NCBI GenBank assembly: GCA_910592205.1
Contig: CAJVPJ010001120.1
Span: 1 to 12,107, forward strand
Source: Paraglomus occultum
Lineage: Eukaryota; Glomeromycota; Glomeromycetes; Paraglomerales; Paraglomeraceae
DNA length: 12,107 nucleotides
Direction of reading: 5' to 3'
The notes below the pieces were generated by a model that saw only the letters and a list, made by a program, of their open reading frames with translations, ran no database searches and was not told the DNA's origin. Below, in pieces: positions 1 to 8,799 of this stretch (the stretch's first letter is position 1; every line of letters begins with the position of its first letter). The position numbers and the translations under genes are program-made.

Positions 1-87
1 CTGCCGATATCGCCGTTGGAAGACGCTAAATCTCAAGGAGGTTACACGATCGCTCTCCCACGTGTAACGTCACGACATAATTCATAA
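1..87 (+). CDS. possible 3' end of a gene cut by the window edge
   Basis: A frame starting at base 1 is open for 28 codons and ends at a TAA at 85-87. The stretch is visibly richer in G and C than the AT-rich sequence that follows, which is what the end of a coding exon next to intergenic DNA would look like. The peptide (LPISPLEDAKSQGG at its start) matches no family I recognise. It would converge tail to tail with the minus-strand BTB gene, whose stop is at 244. One other plus frame is also open for about 20 codons, so this is only a suggestion. Confidence 0.25.
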   Translation: MPISPLEDAKSQGGYTIALPRVTSRHNS

Positions 88-155
88 TGCTGTAAATGCA
101 TAGTTCTAATACTCATAGTCCTAGAATAATGAAAAGCTGTTGCGTAACAGGTAAA

Positions 156-161
156 TTTATT
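156..161 (-). promoter_or_regulatory. candidate polyadenylation signal of the BTB-TLDc gene
   Basis: TTTATT on the plus strand is AATAAA on the minus strand. It lies about 83 bases downstream of the minus-strand stop codon at 244-246, a usual place for a fungal poly(A) signal. In AT-rich DNA this hexamer is common, so position is the main support. Confidence 0.4.
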
Positions 162-243
162 ATTTTGTAACGTATGTAAGCAAACAAGCTATACAATCGA
201 TTGTACATAATATTGATTTTAGGTAAACTATTTCAGATTTAAA

Positions 244-1785
244 TCAAAGTTTTGAAATTAAAAACGCTTCCCAATCAGCCCACTCAAATCCATCAGATGA
301 ATTCCTTATTGGAACTTCATAAGTCGTCTTTTTAGCAAAAGCTTTGGGTGCCCCACAATCACCAAAAGACAAATCGCGGCCATCCCCAAATACAGGAGAC
401 CAGGAATTATAATCGTAAATAGCATTTGCACTCTTACTATCATGAACAAAACTTACTATACACTTATCCAAGTTTCTATCTAATGCAAATATAAAACTTT
501 CTTTAGTATTAACATAACCTTTGTTGGAACCCCAAGCATTTGGATTGTATCCACCAAGTATTTCTTCAGTACCCAACACTCTGCCAACAACAATTGTGGG
601 TCCTTTGTTATTACAGAATTCCCTAAACTTTGCAATTGTATTACCATCCCTACTTTGTCTGTAAAGTAGAGTAAGTTTATAAACAACATTTTGCTTCACA
701 GAGGTTTTCTGATTCTTTTGACATCGCATTGCTGATTCTACAATCTTTGATGAGATCCACTTTGCTTGCTGTCTGTTAATAATAAGTGAATCGACTTCAT
801 ATCCCAGTGGTGTTCTTGGTGGTAACATGCGAGTACTTGGTTTATATTCATTATCTGCATGAAAATTAAGTATATCACGACGCAAGTTTCTTGGCAATAA
901 ATCGTTATATAGAACAATTGTTTTATGGGATATGCTGAAAAATCTAATATGAGGTAGAAAATCAGTCATAATATCTTTGACTGTGTTAATGTCATTGGAT
1001 GACCAATCATTTAAATCATCTCCAAGTTGCAATTCGGGCACTTGTTTAGTAGCCCATTGTACAATTGACATCCAGACTTCATCCTCATTCATGTTAAGTT
1101 CATCACTCTTGATAAGGGTGACAAGCGTCTCCTTTGGTAAAGTTGCAATATCATTTGATTTAAAGATAACATCTGGATGTGAAATCATAATTTGTTTGCA
1201 ATGATCTTGAAGCTTGTTCAAAGAAGCAGTAGAAAGAGCAAACTTATGGACTGTGACAATATTTTGTTGAATCCATTCTTGTTGTTTGTCAATCAAATAA
1301 GTTTCTAGTGCGGTGAGAAGATCAAAGAGTTCAAACTTGCTAGCTCCATCAAGAAGACTGATCCAACTAATACTCTTACATGAATCATAAAAAGTTTGCC
1401 CAGTGTAAATATACCTATGTTATGAGATCATCAAATTGTAATGAGTATGAGTGCAAAAATTCCATATCGTATATAACTTGTAATAGTAATACATTGCTTT
1501 TACTATACTATGAAACTCTTACCTGAGCAATACTTCAAAAACGTCAGGAGTCACATCCTCAAACATTATGGCTGCTTTTTGAACTCCGTCAGATGCATCA
1601 GTACTTCCGGTTAAACTATTTTCAAAAAATTTGCTTCTAGTACATAACACCAGCGTGTGTGCAAGAAATATTTTGCTCTTTGGCTCTCTTCCGACATGGA
1701 TCGAAATATCCGTATATTTGCTACTTTCATAAAGTTTTTCATAGTCAACTGAAAGACCGGAGGACAAGTCAACAATCTTGCTCAT
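244..1785 (-). CDS. BTB/POZ-BACK-TLDc domain protein
   Basis: Two exons, 1785-1523 and 1414-244, with a 108-bp intron (1415-1522; donor GTAAGA, acceptor ATAG). Splicing restores the BTB core across the junction (FEVLL|R-YIYTG) and gives 477 residues. The order is a BTB fold (about 15-130; YTDISIHVG, FLAHTLVLCTRSKFFE), a BACK-like helical region (about 131-260; DELNMNEDEVW), then a TLDc domain (about 286-477) with SRDG, EILGGYNPNAWG, ESFIFAL and SFGDCG. This is the standard layout and near the usual length of the BTB-TLDc family amplified in Glomeromycotina. BTB usually mediates dimerisation and Cullin-3 binding; TLDc proteins are linked to oxidative-stress response and V-ATPase regulation. 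Its own partner cannot be seen. I start at the ATG at 1783-1785 because family members begin with MSK-like sequence shortly before the BTB. The frame stays open about 30 codons upstream without an ATG, so a 5' leader exon is possible. No breaks were seen; it is probably functional. Confidence 0.9.
1415..1522 (-). other. intron in the BTB-TLDc gene
   Basis: Minus-strand GT donor (1521-1522) and AG acceptor (1415-1416), 108 bp. The reading frame stops soon after entering it (TAA directly at the donor), and removing it restores the conserved BTB stretch RYIYTG. It is a phase 2 intron: AG of the Arg codon lies upstream and G downstream. Confidence 0.88.
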
Positions 1786-1809
1786 TGTACAGAGTTCAAA
1801 GAGGTTCAA

Positions 1810-2759
1810 GTCTTGATAAAAAACGTTTACTGTTGAGCGAAAACGTTTCAGTAAGACGATATTCGGTCGCTGTGTTCGATTTATTTAGCAGATCACTTGT
1901 ACGACGATAACTTAATTTGTTTTCCATTATTTTATTGGATTGCGTTTAATTAGAAATTAGTTATAAAAATAACCATTTTTGTGATTGAAAAACCTCAGCT
2001 CTGCCCACTCGGTTCAGACTAATTTTATCAAATATAACAATCATTGAAATGAAATCTAGCTGTGATTTACCTTGCATAGTCCCTGAAAATCGACGATCGC
2101 CATCGGCAAAGAATTTAAACAAAACTCACATAGCGATCCCCGACGATTCTGCGATTTCATTGGTCCATATTAATATTTGTTCGCCAGCCGCTCATTCCTA
2201 ATTTCATGACCAGAAAAAAGCAGACTTACACTTAACATCAAAGTCGTAACCAAAACGTTGAAACCAGCATATACTTATATGTGCACCTAATAGAAAGTAA
2301 TCAAATTACTAACATTAAACTGCATAACCATTAACGAACGTTATATACGTTCAATTATTCTGAGCAATTTGCTTTGCGCAGTATGAGCGTTGACGCTGAA
2401 ACCATAATTAACGCTTTTTACGACAACTTTTGTTGATAACAGTAGAGAAACTATCCCATTATATAAAAAAAATAAAATTTTAATTAACAAACGGTTACTG
2501 TTGCGGCAGAAATAGAGTGTGTGCGGCTTCGAATTAAAAATACTTACTTGTTTGTTACATCTCTACGATGAGATATATTTGCGTAATCGCAAAATAAACT
2601 GTAAGCGCGAGATTAATTCAACAAATTGTCTGAAATTGCACAATAGTTTGTATCGTTAATGCCGTACATTCGTAAATAAAAAAGTTCTCGTAGAATAGCG
2701 TAAACAAATAAGTATTCAACAGCGTAATGTTGTCACTTTATTTCAGTTTGTTGTCGTTG
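1810..2759. other. intergenic, no convincing gene
   Basis: AT-rich DNA upstream of the minus-strand BTB-TLDc gene, presumably holding its promoter. A 34-codon minus-strand frame begins with an ATG at 2158-2160 and contains a donor-like CAAG|GTAAAT near its end. It could be a 5' leader exon of the BTB gene or chance. A short inverted repeat (GAACG..CGTTC) lies near 2336-2352. I see no tRNA, no transposase and no long frame. Confidence 0.5.
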
Positions 2760-3122
2760 CAAAAAGTCAGAAAAAAGGTTTGTACTATCGTACCGATTAA
2801 TGTAGCATATCTTTATATATATAATATTCGTCTTTATTCTTTAACGTTATTTCCATAATTGTTCTTATATTGCAATAAACATTTGTGAGAAGTTGGGAAA
2901 AAAAGTATATCTTACAGTACGATTATGTAGATTGTATCTTTACCTAAACTACGCAATATTCGTCTTCATTCTTTAACGTTATTTCCATAATGTTCTGTAT
3001 TGCAATAAACATTTGTGAAAAGTCGAAAAAGAAAGTTTATCTTACAGTACAGATATGTAGTATCTTTACCTGAATATCACTTATATATGCAATCTTCATC
3101 TTCATTCGGTAACGTTATTCCG
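2760..3122. repeat. diverged tandem repeat, unit about 132-136 bp
   Basis: The stretch starting AATATTCGTCTTTATTC at 2823 recurs at 2955 (AATATTCGTCTTCATTC) and partly at 3091 (AATCTTCATCTTCATTC). Within each unit the same words follow in order: TTTAACGTTATTTCCATAAT, TATTGCAATAAACATTTGTG, an A-rich run, CTTACAGTAC, TATGTAG, ATCTTTACCT. The bases before 2823 (about 2760-2822) resemble the second half of a unit, so the array is roughly half + full + full + a 30-base stub. No frame is open through it, so it is non-coding. Confidence 0.8.
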
Positions 3123-3447
3123 CGATAGAATATTTGTTAGAATTGACAGTCTTCTCGTTGATGATAATGCAACGCTTTTTGCTATGATCCAGTTATTATA
3201 ATACGATGACGACTTTTGAACTTTTAACCTTCCTCGTTCTTATTATGATTCACAGAATGGGATATCTTGTGTCCCAAAGCCATCAAAGCGTCTCTCACTT
3301 AATCTATCTCAATATCCACATAAACTGTTATTCTCACAAATCTCCGAGTATGTATGAATAACGTTTCACAACTCACTATTAAATTTCTCTTACGAGGCCA
3401 ATCAATAAAATTTGCGGTCAACAAAAAGTTGAAAAAAAAAAAAAAAA
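3123..3447. other. intergenic, no gene seen; ends in an A run
   Basis: Low-complexity AT-rich sequence with no supported frame on either strand. It ends in a run of 16 A at 3432-3447. It lies between the tandem repeat and the upstream region of the plus-strand kinase-Sel1 gene. Confidence 0.5.
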
Positions 3448-3575
3448 GAAAATGAACTTATTTTTATCAATACAACAAAGATTGACGTTAAAGCTGATTC
3501 CGAGATAGGAAGAAAATGAACCCATTTTAAGCGATACAATTAAGACTGCGTGTAACATATCCAACGGGTAACAAA
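3448..3575 (+). repeat. two-copy direct repeat, period 64 bp, upstream of the kinase-Sel1 gene
   Basis: GAAAATGAACTTATTTTTAT at 3448 recurs as GAAAATGAACCCATTTTAAG at 3512, followed in both by CGATACAA or CAATACAAC-like sequence and an AAGA-T/C-T block. The two copies are diverged. They sit about 90-210 bases before the ATG at 3661, in the likely promoter or leader region. The downstream end of copy 2 is approximate. Confidence 0.45.
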
Positions 3576-3660
3576 TTTCAAATGTGTTGCTATCCCCATA
3601 AATGGGCGCAACTTCATCGAACAGATTCATATTCATTGCTCAATCCTAATAACAAACAAG

Positions 3661-6644
3661 ATGGACTCAATTCCTACTATTGATAATAATAAGGAATGGT
3701 TAATGAAGACTATTGAAAATAAAATCGTACGGTTTTATTCTTTCGAAAACTTTACTGATATCGAATGCATCGGTGGCGGAGCATATGGGGCAATTTTCAA
3801 AGCAAATTTGAAGAAACTTAGTAGAACGGTCGCATACAAGGTTCTCGCTTCGCATAATGAAAATGAGATGATTGAAAACCTTGTCAACGAGGTTGGTAAA
3901 TTACAGGACGATTTACATTCGGATATATTGCCTTACTTAAATTATCTAATCTATACGTTTAGATGAAACTTCATCGAAAGGTTGATGATCACCCCAACAT
4001 TGCTCGATTCCTCGGAATGAGTAAGGGTAAGTATTGAAAATTTGCACGACACAATATAAAATATGTCATTAACGATGACCTAATTAATAGATACACTCAA
4101 CAGATATATAATGGTTTTCGCGTATGCTGACGGAGGTTCATTGCGATGTTGCTTGTTGGACCCATCTATCGAACTGGATTGGTCTACGAGATGTAACCTT
4201 GGTATCAATATTGTTAGCGGCTTGGCATATCTTCACGAGCGCAACATTTTACATAAGAACCTGGTAATTACCAATGTAAATTATACAATATATTTTAATT
4301 AATCGATACATTATTATTTAGTCTTCTCATAACATATTGCTTCATGCTGGCGTGGCGATGATAACAGACTTTGGCTTGTCTGACTTGACTTTACAACAAA
4401 AATGTTATTTGAACGGCAAAGGCAGTCTTGCATACGTTGACCCCAGATGCATATGCGGTAACGATACTAAGCGTGATAAGAAATCAGATATATTTAGTCT
4501 TGGAGTGGTATTATGGGAAATTTCTAGCAGAAGAAAACCATGTGACGGGTTCTTGTACGACAATGACATCATAACTTATAGACTTAATGGTACGCGAGAT
4601 GCTTCTGTCCCAGAAACTCCAAGAAGCATATATCACATTGTATTCACAATGCTGGGATGATGATGCAGAGAAAAGGCCATTATGTGAGCAGATTTTTGAC
4701 CAGTTAACTATGATAGCCCAAAATATGACAACTTCAAAACACCATTCTACAAAGAAGTATCAGCAAACGATTTTGGATCATTCATTTTCTGATGAACTAT
4801 CAAGTATTTATCAGGAAGAATGCTTGAAGGGAAGCCCCCAGGATCAGATTTCTAGTCAAATCAAATGTTGGTTAACACTAAATGAATCTTCTCAAAATAG
4901 TAATCCTATGATAAGGCTCAAAGACCATAAGGACTGTGGGCAGTGTCTTTGGTTGATCAGTTTTTTTTATGCAAATGGTATAACAGTTGATATGGACAGT
5001 AAACAGGCAATCTATTGTTATCAATTGTCAGCAAAGAAAGATAATGCTCTAGCACAGTACAATCTTGGTATCTGCTATGAAAATGAAATTGGTGTTAAAA
5101 AAAATTTACAGAAGGCAGTTGAATGGTATCAAAAAGCAGCTGAACAAGGAAATGCTAATGCACAATATAATCTTGGTCAGTGTTATAAAAATGGAATTGG
5201 AGTGGAAAAAGATGACCAAATGGCAGTTGAATTGTATCAAAAAGCTGCTGACAAAGGAAATGCTCAAGCACAATATAATCTTGGTTGGTGCTATCAGTAT
5301 GGAACAGGAGTAGAAAAAGACAAACAAAAGGCAGCTGAATGTTATCAAAAAGCTGCTGAACAAGATCATGCTCAAGCACAGTATAATCTTGGTATATTCT
5401 ATGAACGTGGATTTGGAATAAGAAAAGATCATCAAAAGGCAATACAATTGTATAAAAAGGCTGCTGAGCAAGGAAATGTACAAGCACAACATGATCTTGC
5501 TTATTGTTATGCCAATGGAATTGGAGTAGAAAAAGATGTTATGAAGGCAGTTGGATGGTATCAAAAAGCTGCTGGGCAAGGAAATGTCAATGCACAATAT
5601 CATCTTGGTAATTGCTATGTCAGTGGGATTGGAGTAGAAAAAAATAAACAAAGTGCAGTTGAATGGTACCAAAAAGTTGATGGGCAAGAAAATGTGGTGC
5701 AAGCACAATATAATCTTGGTATGTCCTATGAAAGTGGATTGGGAACAAGAAAATATATACAAAAGGCAGTTGAATGGTATAAAAAAGTAGCTTGGCTGCC
5801 AAATTTTTTGTGGATTTTAATAAGAAAATTAATAGTTTCTTCACTGGTCTTGATTCTTTTTTTTTGGAGGCAAGGAAATGCTCAAGCACAACATGATCTT
5901 GGTTATTATCATGCCAATGGAATTGGAGTAGAAAAAGATGAACAGAAAGCAGTTGAATGGTATGAAAAAGCAGCTGAGCAAGGAAATGCTCAAGCACAAC
6001 ATGACTTTGCTTATTGTTATGCCAATGGAATTCGAGTAGAAAAAGATGTTAGAAAGGCAGTTGAATGGTATCAAAAAGCTGCTGAGCAAGGAAATGCTAA
6101 TGCAAAATATTATCTTGGTAATTGCTATGTCAGTGAAATTGGTGTAGAAAAAAATGAACAATGTGCAGTTGCATGGTATAAAAAAGCTGCTGAACAAGGA
6201 AATTCTCAAGCACAATGCAATCTCAGTCAGTGCTATCAGTATGGAACAGAAGTAAGAAAAAATGAAAAAAGGGCAGTTGCATGGTATCAAAAAGCAGCTG
6301 GGCAAGGAAATGCACAAGCACAATACAACCTTGGTATTTGTTATGAAAATGGAAGGGGGTTAGAAAAAAATAAACAAACAGCAGTTGAGCTGTATCAAAA
6401 AGCAGCCAAACAAGGGAATGCTCAAGCACAATGTAATCTTGGTTGCTGTTATCAACATGGAAGAGGTGTAGAAAAAGATGAAAGAAAGGCAGTTAAATGG
6501 TATCAAAAAGCATCCAGGCAAAAAAATGCTCAAGCACAATGTAATCTTGGTCAGTGTTATCAGTATGGAACTGGTGTGGAAAAAGATAAACAAAAGGCAG
6601 CTGAATATTATAAAAAAGCAGCTGAACAAGGAAATGTTCAATAG
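3661..6644 (+). CDS. TKL-like (pseudo)kinase fused to a Sel1-repeat array, with a frameshift
   Basis: Four exons: 3661-3891, 3963-4026, 4091-4263 and 4322-6644. Introns are 71, 64 and 58 bp; frames join cleanly (NLVNE|MKLHRKVDDHPN, MSK-D-TLNRYIMVFAYADGG, HKNL|SSHNILL). Kinase residues 30-275: glycine loop IGGGAYGAIF (37-46), beta-3 Lys60 in VAYK, HPN (87-89), catalytic loop HKN at 153-155 where HRD or HKD is expected, Asn160, DFG 172-174, DP in place of APE, then SDIFSLGVVLWE. Catalytic Asp155 is replaced by Asn, so phosphotransfer is doubtful. At 4619-4623 the frame must shift by one base to continue from VPETP to EAYITLYSQCWDDD. Without it translation stops at 4660. A linker (about 275-390) leads to 14 Sel1 units, usually helical protein-binding scaffolds. 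The length is about 929 residues if the frame is continuous. Kinase-Sel1 fusions are common in Glomeromycotina. It may be a young pseudogene or contain a sequence error. Confidence 0.82.
3892..3962 (+). other. intron 1 of the kinase-Sel1 gene
   Basis: 71 bp with donor GTTGGT (weak) and acceptor TTTAG, phase 0. The frame enters a stop just past the acceptor if unspliced. Splicing joins the alpha-C helix Glu77 to MKLHRKVDDHPN, the spacing usual for kinases. A better-looking donor (GTAAAT) four bases on would put the next exon out of frame. Confidence 0.75.
4027..4090 (+). other. intron 2 of the kinase-Sel1 gene
   Basis: 64 bp with a strong donor GTAAGT and acceptor AATAG, phase 1. It joins GMSK to D-TLNRYIMVFAYADGG, giving the beta-4/beta-5 hairpin and hinge of the kinase. 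Confidence 0.85.
4264..4321 (+). other. intron 3 of the kinase-Sel1 gene
   Basis: 58 bp with donor GTAATT and acceptor TTTAG, phase 0. It interrupts the catalytic loop: HKNL lies before it and SSHNILL after it. Unspliced, the frame ends at a TAA at 4300-4302. Confidence 0.85.
4619..4623 (+). other. one-base frameshift in the kinase C-lobe
   Basis: Upstream frame: conserved TRDASVPETP, then a non-family tail and a TGA at 4658-4660. The next frame (+1) carries EAYITLYSQCWDDDAEKRP, the usual alpha-H/alpha-I end of these kinases. The family pattern VP-x-TP-x-x-Y-x-x-LY-x-x-CW is met exactly if one A at 4621-4622 is skipped. No GT..AG intron of plausible size fits. It is therefore a mutation or a base-calling error. 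Confidence 0.8.
5049..6638 (+). repeat. Sel1 repeat array, 14 clear units of 108 bp
   Basis: Units of 36 residues begin at 5049, 5157, 5265, 5373, 5481, 5589, 5700, 5883, 5991, 6099, 6207, 6315, 6423 and 6531. The consensus is AQYNLG-x-CY-x-x-G-x-GVEKD-x-x-KAVEWYQKAAEQGN, the signature of Sel1-like repeats. A degenerate unit (about 4941-5048, SFFYANGITVDMDSKQAIYC) precedes them. Unit 6 has one extra codon and unit 7 carries a 75-base insert. The array stops abruptly: the next unit begins CAA and then meets TAG at 6642-6644. Long minus-strand frames opposite the array are only its complement. Confidence 0.95.
5793..5870 (+). other. in-frame hydrophobic insert inside Sel1 unit 7
   Basis: Unit 7 should read WYKKAAEQGN. 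Instead it reads WYKKVA, then about 25 extra residues (WLPNFLWILIRK followed by LIVSSLVLILFFW), then RQGN. Net gain is 75 bases with the frame kept. The composition is T-rich and unlike the repeats. It could be a retained insertion. It could also be a 93-bp intron at 5777-5869 (donor GTATAA; acceptor GGAG after a T tract), whose removal keeps the frame but shortens the unit. Confidence 0.7.
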
Positions 6645-7086
6645 TTTTTTGGTATTACAATTCAGATTTATTAAATCAATTCTTGAAAAGGGCAAAAATA
6701 ACCTTTTTTGGCAAAATGGACTAGGATCAAGGAATAACTTTCCATATTGCAATGTTTGTCGGTATAAAACGAGTTTTAATATTGTGGATCAAAACTGACG
6801 AGTGAAGGAAGAGATTGCTTGAGAATAAAATAATCTATCCGACTTATAAAGTCAATGCCCAAAAAACCGCCATGTTAATTTAATCTACTAGTACGGGTAA
6901 ATATATATGTAAACGCAGTTCATAAACTTTTCGCTTTGAATAAGAAGTGCATATTGCACGATTTCTGTATGACACTTGGCATGCCGTGTACAGTACATGA
7001 AACAATCTTACGGAGCACTTCAGATATTGATACCAAACCAATATTAATATGGATAAGACTTTGCTAATAAAGTAGCTCAAGATGGA
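6645..7086. other. 3' flank of the kinase-Sel1 gene and spacer
   Basis: No supported gene. The Sel1 pattern does not continue in any frame beyond 6644. An AATAAA lies at 6824-6829, about 180 bases past the stop, and is a plausible poly(A) signal for the upstream gene. The last part of this spacer is the leader of the following kinase remnant. Confidence 0.5.
6824..6829 (+). promoter_or_regulatory. candidate polyadenylation signal of the kinase-Sel1 gene
   Basis: AATAAA about 180 bases downstream of the TAG at 6642-6644, on the coding strand, in otherwise non-coding sequence. Support is from position and motif only. Confidence 0.35.
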
Positions 7087-7560
7087 ATGGTCAAGTGCTA
7101 TCCAGAAAGTGAAATATTAAACCGTACGATTATTGGCCGTTGTGGGTTCGGAGTTGTGTACAAGGCAGAGTTGAGACATACTGGCGTAACTGTTGCTATG
7201 AAGATGTTATTTATGAACGTGTATAACAATGACGAGCAAGAATTGTACAAGAAGCTTGTCAAAGAGATTTGTGTTAGTGCTGTTTGTGCTTGTCACGTCA
7301 GTAACATAGTACTAGTACCTAAAAGTACAGTCAACATTATGTATGTTAGCTGAAGGTCGATGATCATCCAAATGTTATCCGGTTTTTAGGTTTATGCGGC
7401 GAAGGTCAGATACTATAGGGAATGTAATTTAAAACTGTCATTATAATTATCAACAACTTATTCAGTTTAATACATGATGATGTAGATGCAAATCAACACT
7501 ATCACATGGTGTTGAATTCGCTGATTATGATGAAGTCTACAAGTATATTTAGCAAACTAT
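7087..7560 (+). pseudogene. decayed kinase N-lobe, truncated
   Basis: From an ATG at 7087: YPESEILNRTIIG, glycine loop IGRCGFGVVYKAEL, beta-3 VAMK and an alpha-C segment LYKKLVKEI. After a TTAG acceptor at 7349-7352 comes LKVDDHPNVIRFLGLCGEG, closely parallel to KVDDHPNIARFLGM of the upstream kinase and with an intron at the same place. No donor joins these two parts cleanly in frame (candidates near 7252-7300). Unspliced, the first part stops at 7351-7353 and the second at TAG 7417-7419. Further on, YHMVL (about 7500-7514), then after a one-base shift FADYDEVYKYI and a TAG, matches the hinge YIMVFAYADGGSL. No catalytic loop, DFG or C-lobe follows. It was probably a tandem duplicate of the kinase at 3661, now broken by frameshifts, stops and loss of the C-lobe. 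Confidence 0.72.
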
Positions 7561-7771
7561 TTCTAAATATAAATTGAGGAAAGGGAGGATAACTCTAACA
7601 TTAACACATCTAATGTATTGCATATTTTACAAAATTTTGTCATGTGTTGGTATTACAAAAAAAGCTATACTTGTAACGTTTAAAATTGTTTAGAAATTTT
7701 GTTAATTCATATAACAATGCACACAAATTTACATTTATTGGAAGTCAAAAATCTACTATCAATATCAGATG
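7561..7771. other. no gene seen
   Basis: AT-rich sequence where the C-lobe of the decayed kinase would be expected. I cannot find HRD, DFG or APE-like motifs in any plus frame, so that half is absent rather than merely frameshifted. It ends at the long A run. Confidence 0.4.

Positions 7772-7815
<44 letters not shown>
7772..7815 (+). repeat. run of 44 A
   Basis: An uninterrupted stretch of 44 A. It could be the poly(A) tail of a retroposed transcript inserted in plus orientation, or simple homopolymer growth. I see no clear target-site duplication flanking it and no recognisable element body upstream, so the origin is open. Length is likely to be imprecise in any assembly. Confidence 0.9.
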
Positions 7816-7817
<2 letters not shown>

Positions 7818-8799
7818 AACAATTTATCAACCACATCTCAATTTTTTAATCATTCTATCTCGAGACTATTCGTATTTAATCTTCCGCGTTTTTACCGAAA
7901 TAAGGTGGTTTCCGAGCGGCGACTCGACTAGTATACCCAATTTATACAAAATTCGATTTACTAACAACAGTTCCAATTGGTGCGAACACTTTATTTTAAG
8001 ATGTATTTATCTCTGCCTGTCAGATTGATGGCCGCCCAGTGCGTGGAGCAGGAGTTGAGTCGCTGTGTCATTTTCACAGTATTATGCTATTGTGTCACCA
8101 AAAGCCACCCTCCAATAATAAGACAACGTTCAAACTCAGTAATAGTAAACTCTTGTCAGTCTACTAAAAAGTTTAAACGTGTATAGAAAGTAATGTTAAT
8201 GGCTTAAATAGCAATTGTGGTTGTTACATATATGAATTGTAATTTGGAGTATTGTCAACAATGGTCCAAATGACGCAGAGAAACAAATAAGCTCAAACTT
8301 TAGTTCCCAACAACAAAGCAAGATACTTTGTTAAATTTTTTTTGTATTCGACAACAGTTTTCAAATCAACGTAAATAAATAGCATTCATTTTTTCTCGCC
8401 CAACCTTGGAACTAACTCTTCCTTCTTTCTATTTATTTCTTAACCGGTTCCAAAGTTAGCCACCGCTAACAGGCATAAAGTTACGTGTGGATTAATTTTA
8501 ACGATTTTTAAATATGCAAATCGCATAGCTTAATTGTAATGTTTCGGTAATAGTAAGATAAAGGTCGGTTCTAAGCAAATTATAATTATACTATCTAACG
8601 TATCGCAATTTCGTCCACATAAAATGGGCTAAATTTAGTATTAATGTCACGGCAGTTGTATTGCTCGCAATGTTTTTATTTAATTTCAAATGTAAGGTGT
8701 TTGTCGTGACTTTGAGGACATTGTATTACGTGCATATACAGTGCATTTAAGTCATAGTGATTTAGCTTTGCAAGTTTAAGTTGTATGTGTGTTTGATGA
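7816..8799. other. intergenic, no convincing gene
   Basis: AT-rich spacer between the kinase remnant and the 3' end of the minus-strand multi-lobe kinase gene. Short plus frames exist but have no family pattern and poor coding character. A minus-strand AATAAA at 8675-8680, about 120 bases past the stop at 8800, is a candidate poly(A) signal for the multi-lobe gene. No tRNA, hairpin terminator or transposase was seen. Confidence 0.5.

Noticed and set aside
1659-1910. Plus-strand frame over the first exon of the BTB-TLDc gene
   Set aside because: It is antisense to a clear BTB domain and shows no family motif.
4591-4614. Explaining the kinase-Sel1 frame change by a tiny intron (GTACGC..CCCAG)
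   Set aside because: At 24 bases it is too short, it is a multiple of three and so would not change the frame, and it would delete conserved residues.
5049-6638. Regular 108-bp repeats as a CRISPR-like or satellite array
   Set aside because: The units are wholly coding, without unique spacers, and encode Sel1 repeats.
5106-6752. Long minus-strand open frames opposite the Sel1 array
   Set aside because: They are the complement of the 108-bp repeats, with repetitive low-complexity hydrophobic peptides that match no family; the plus frame carries the Sel1 consensus.
7699-8028. 109-codon plus frame containing a poly-Lys stretch
   Set aside because: The Lys run is only the 44-A homopolymer read in frame; flanks show no coding pattern.
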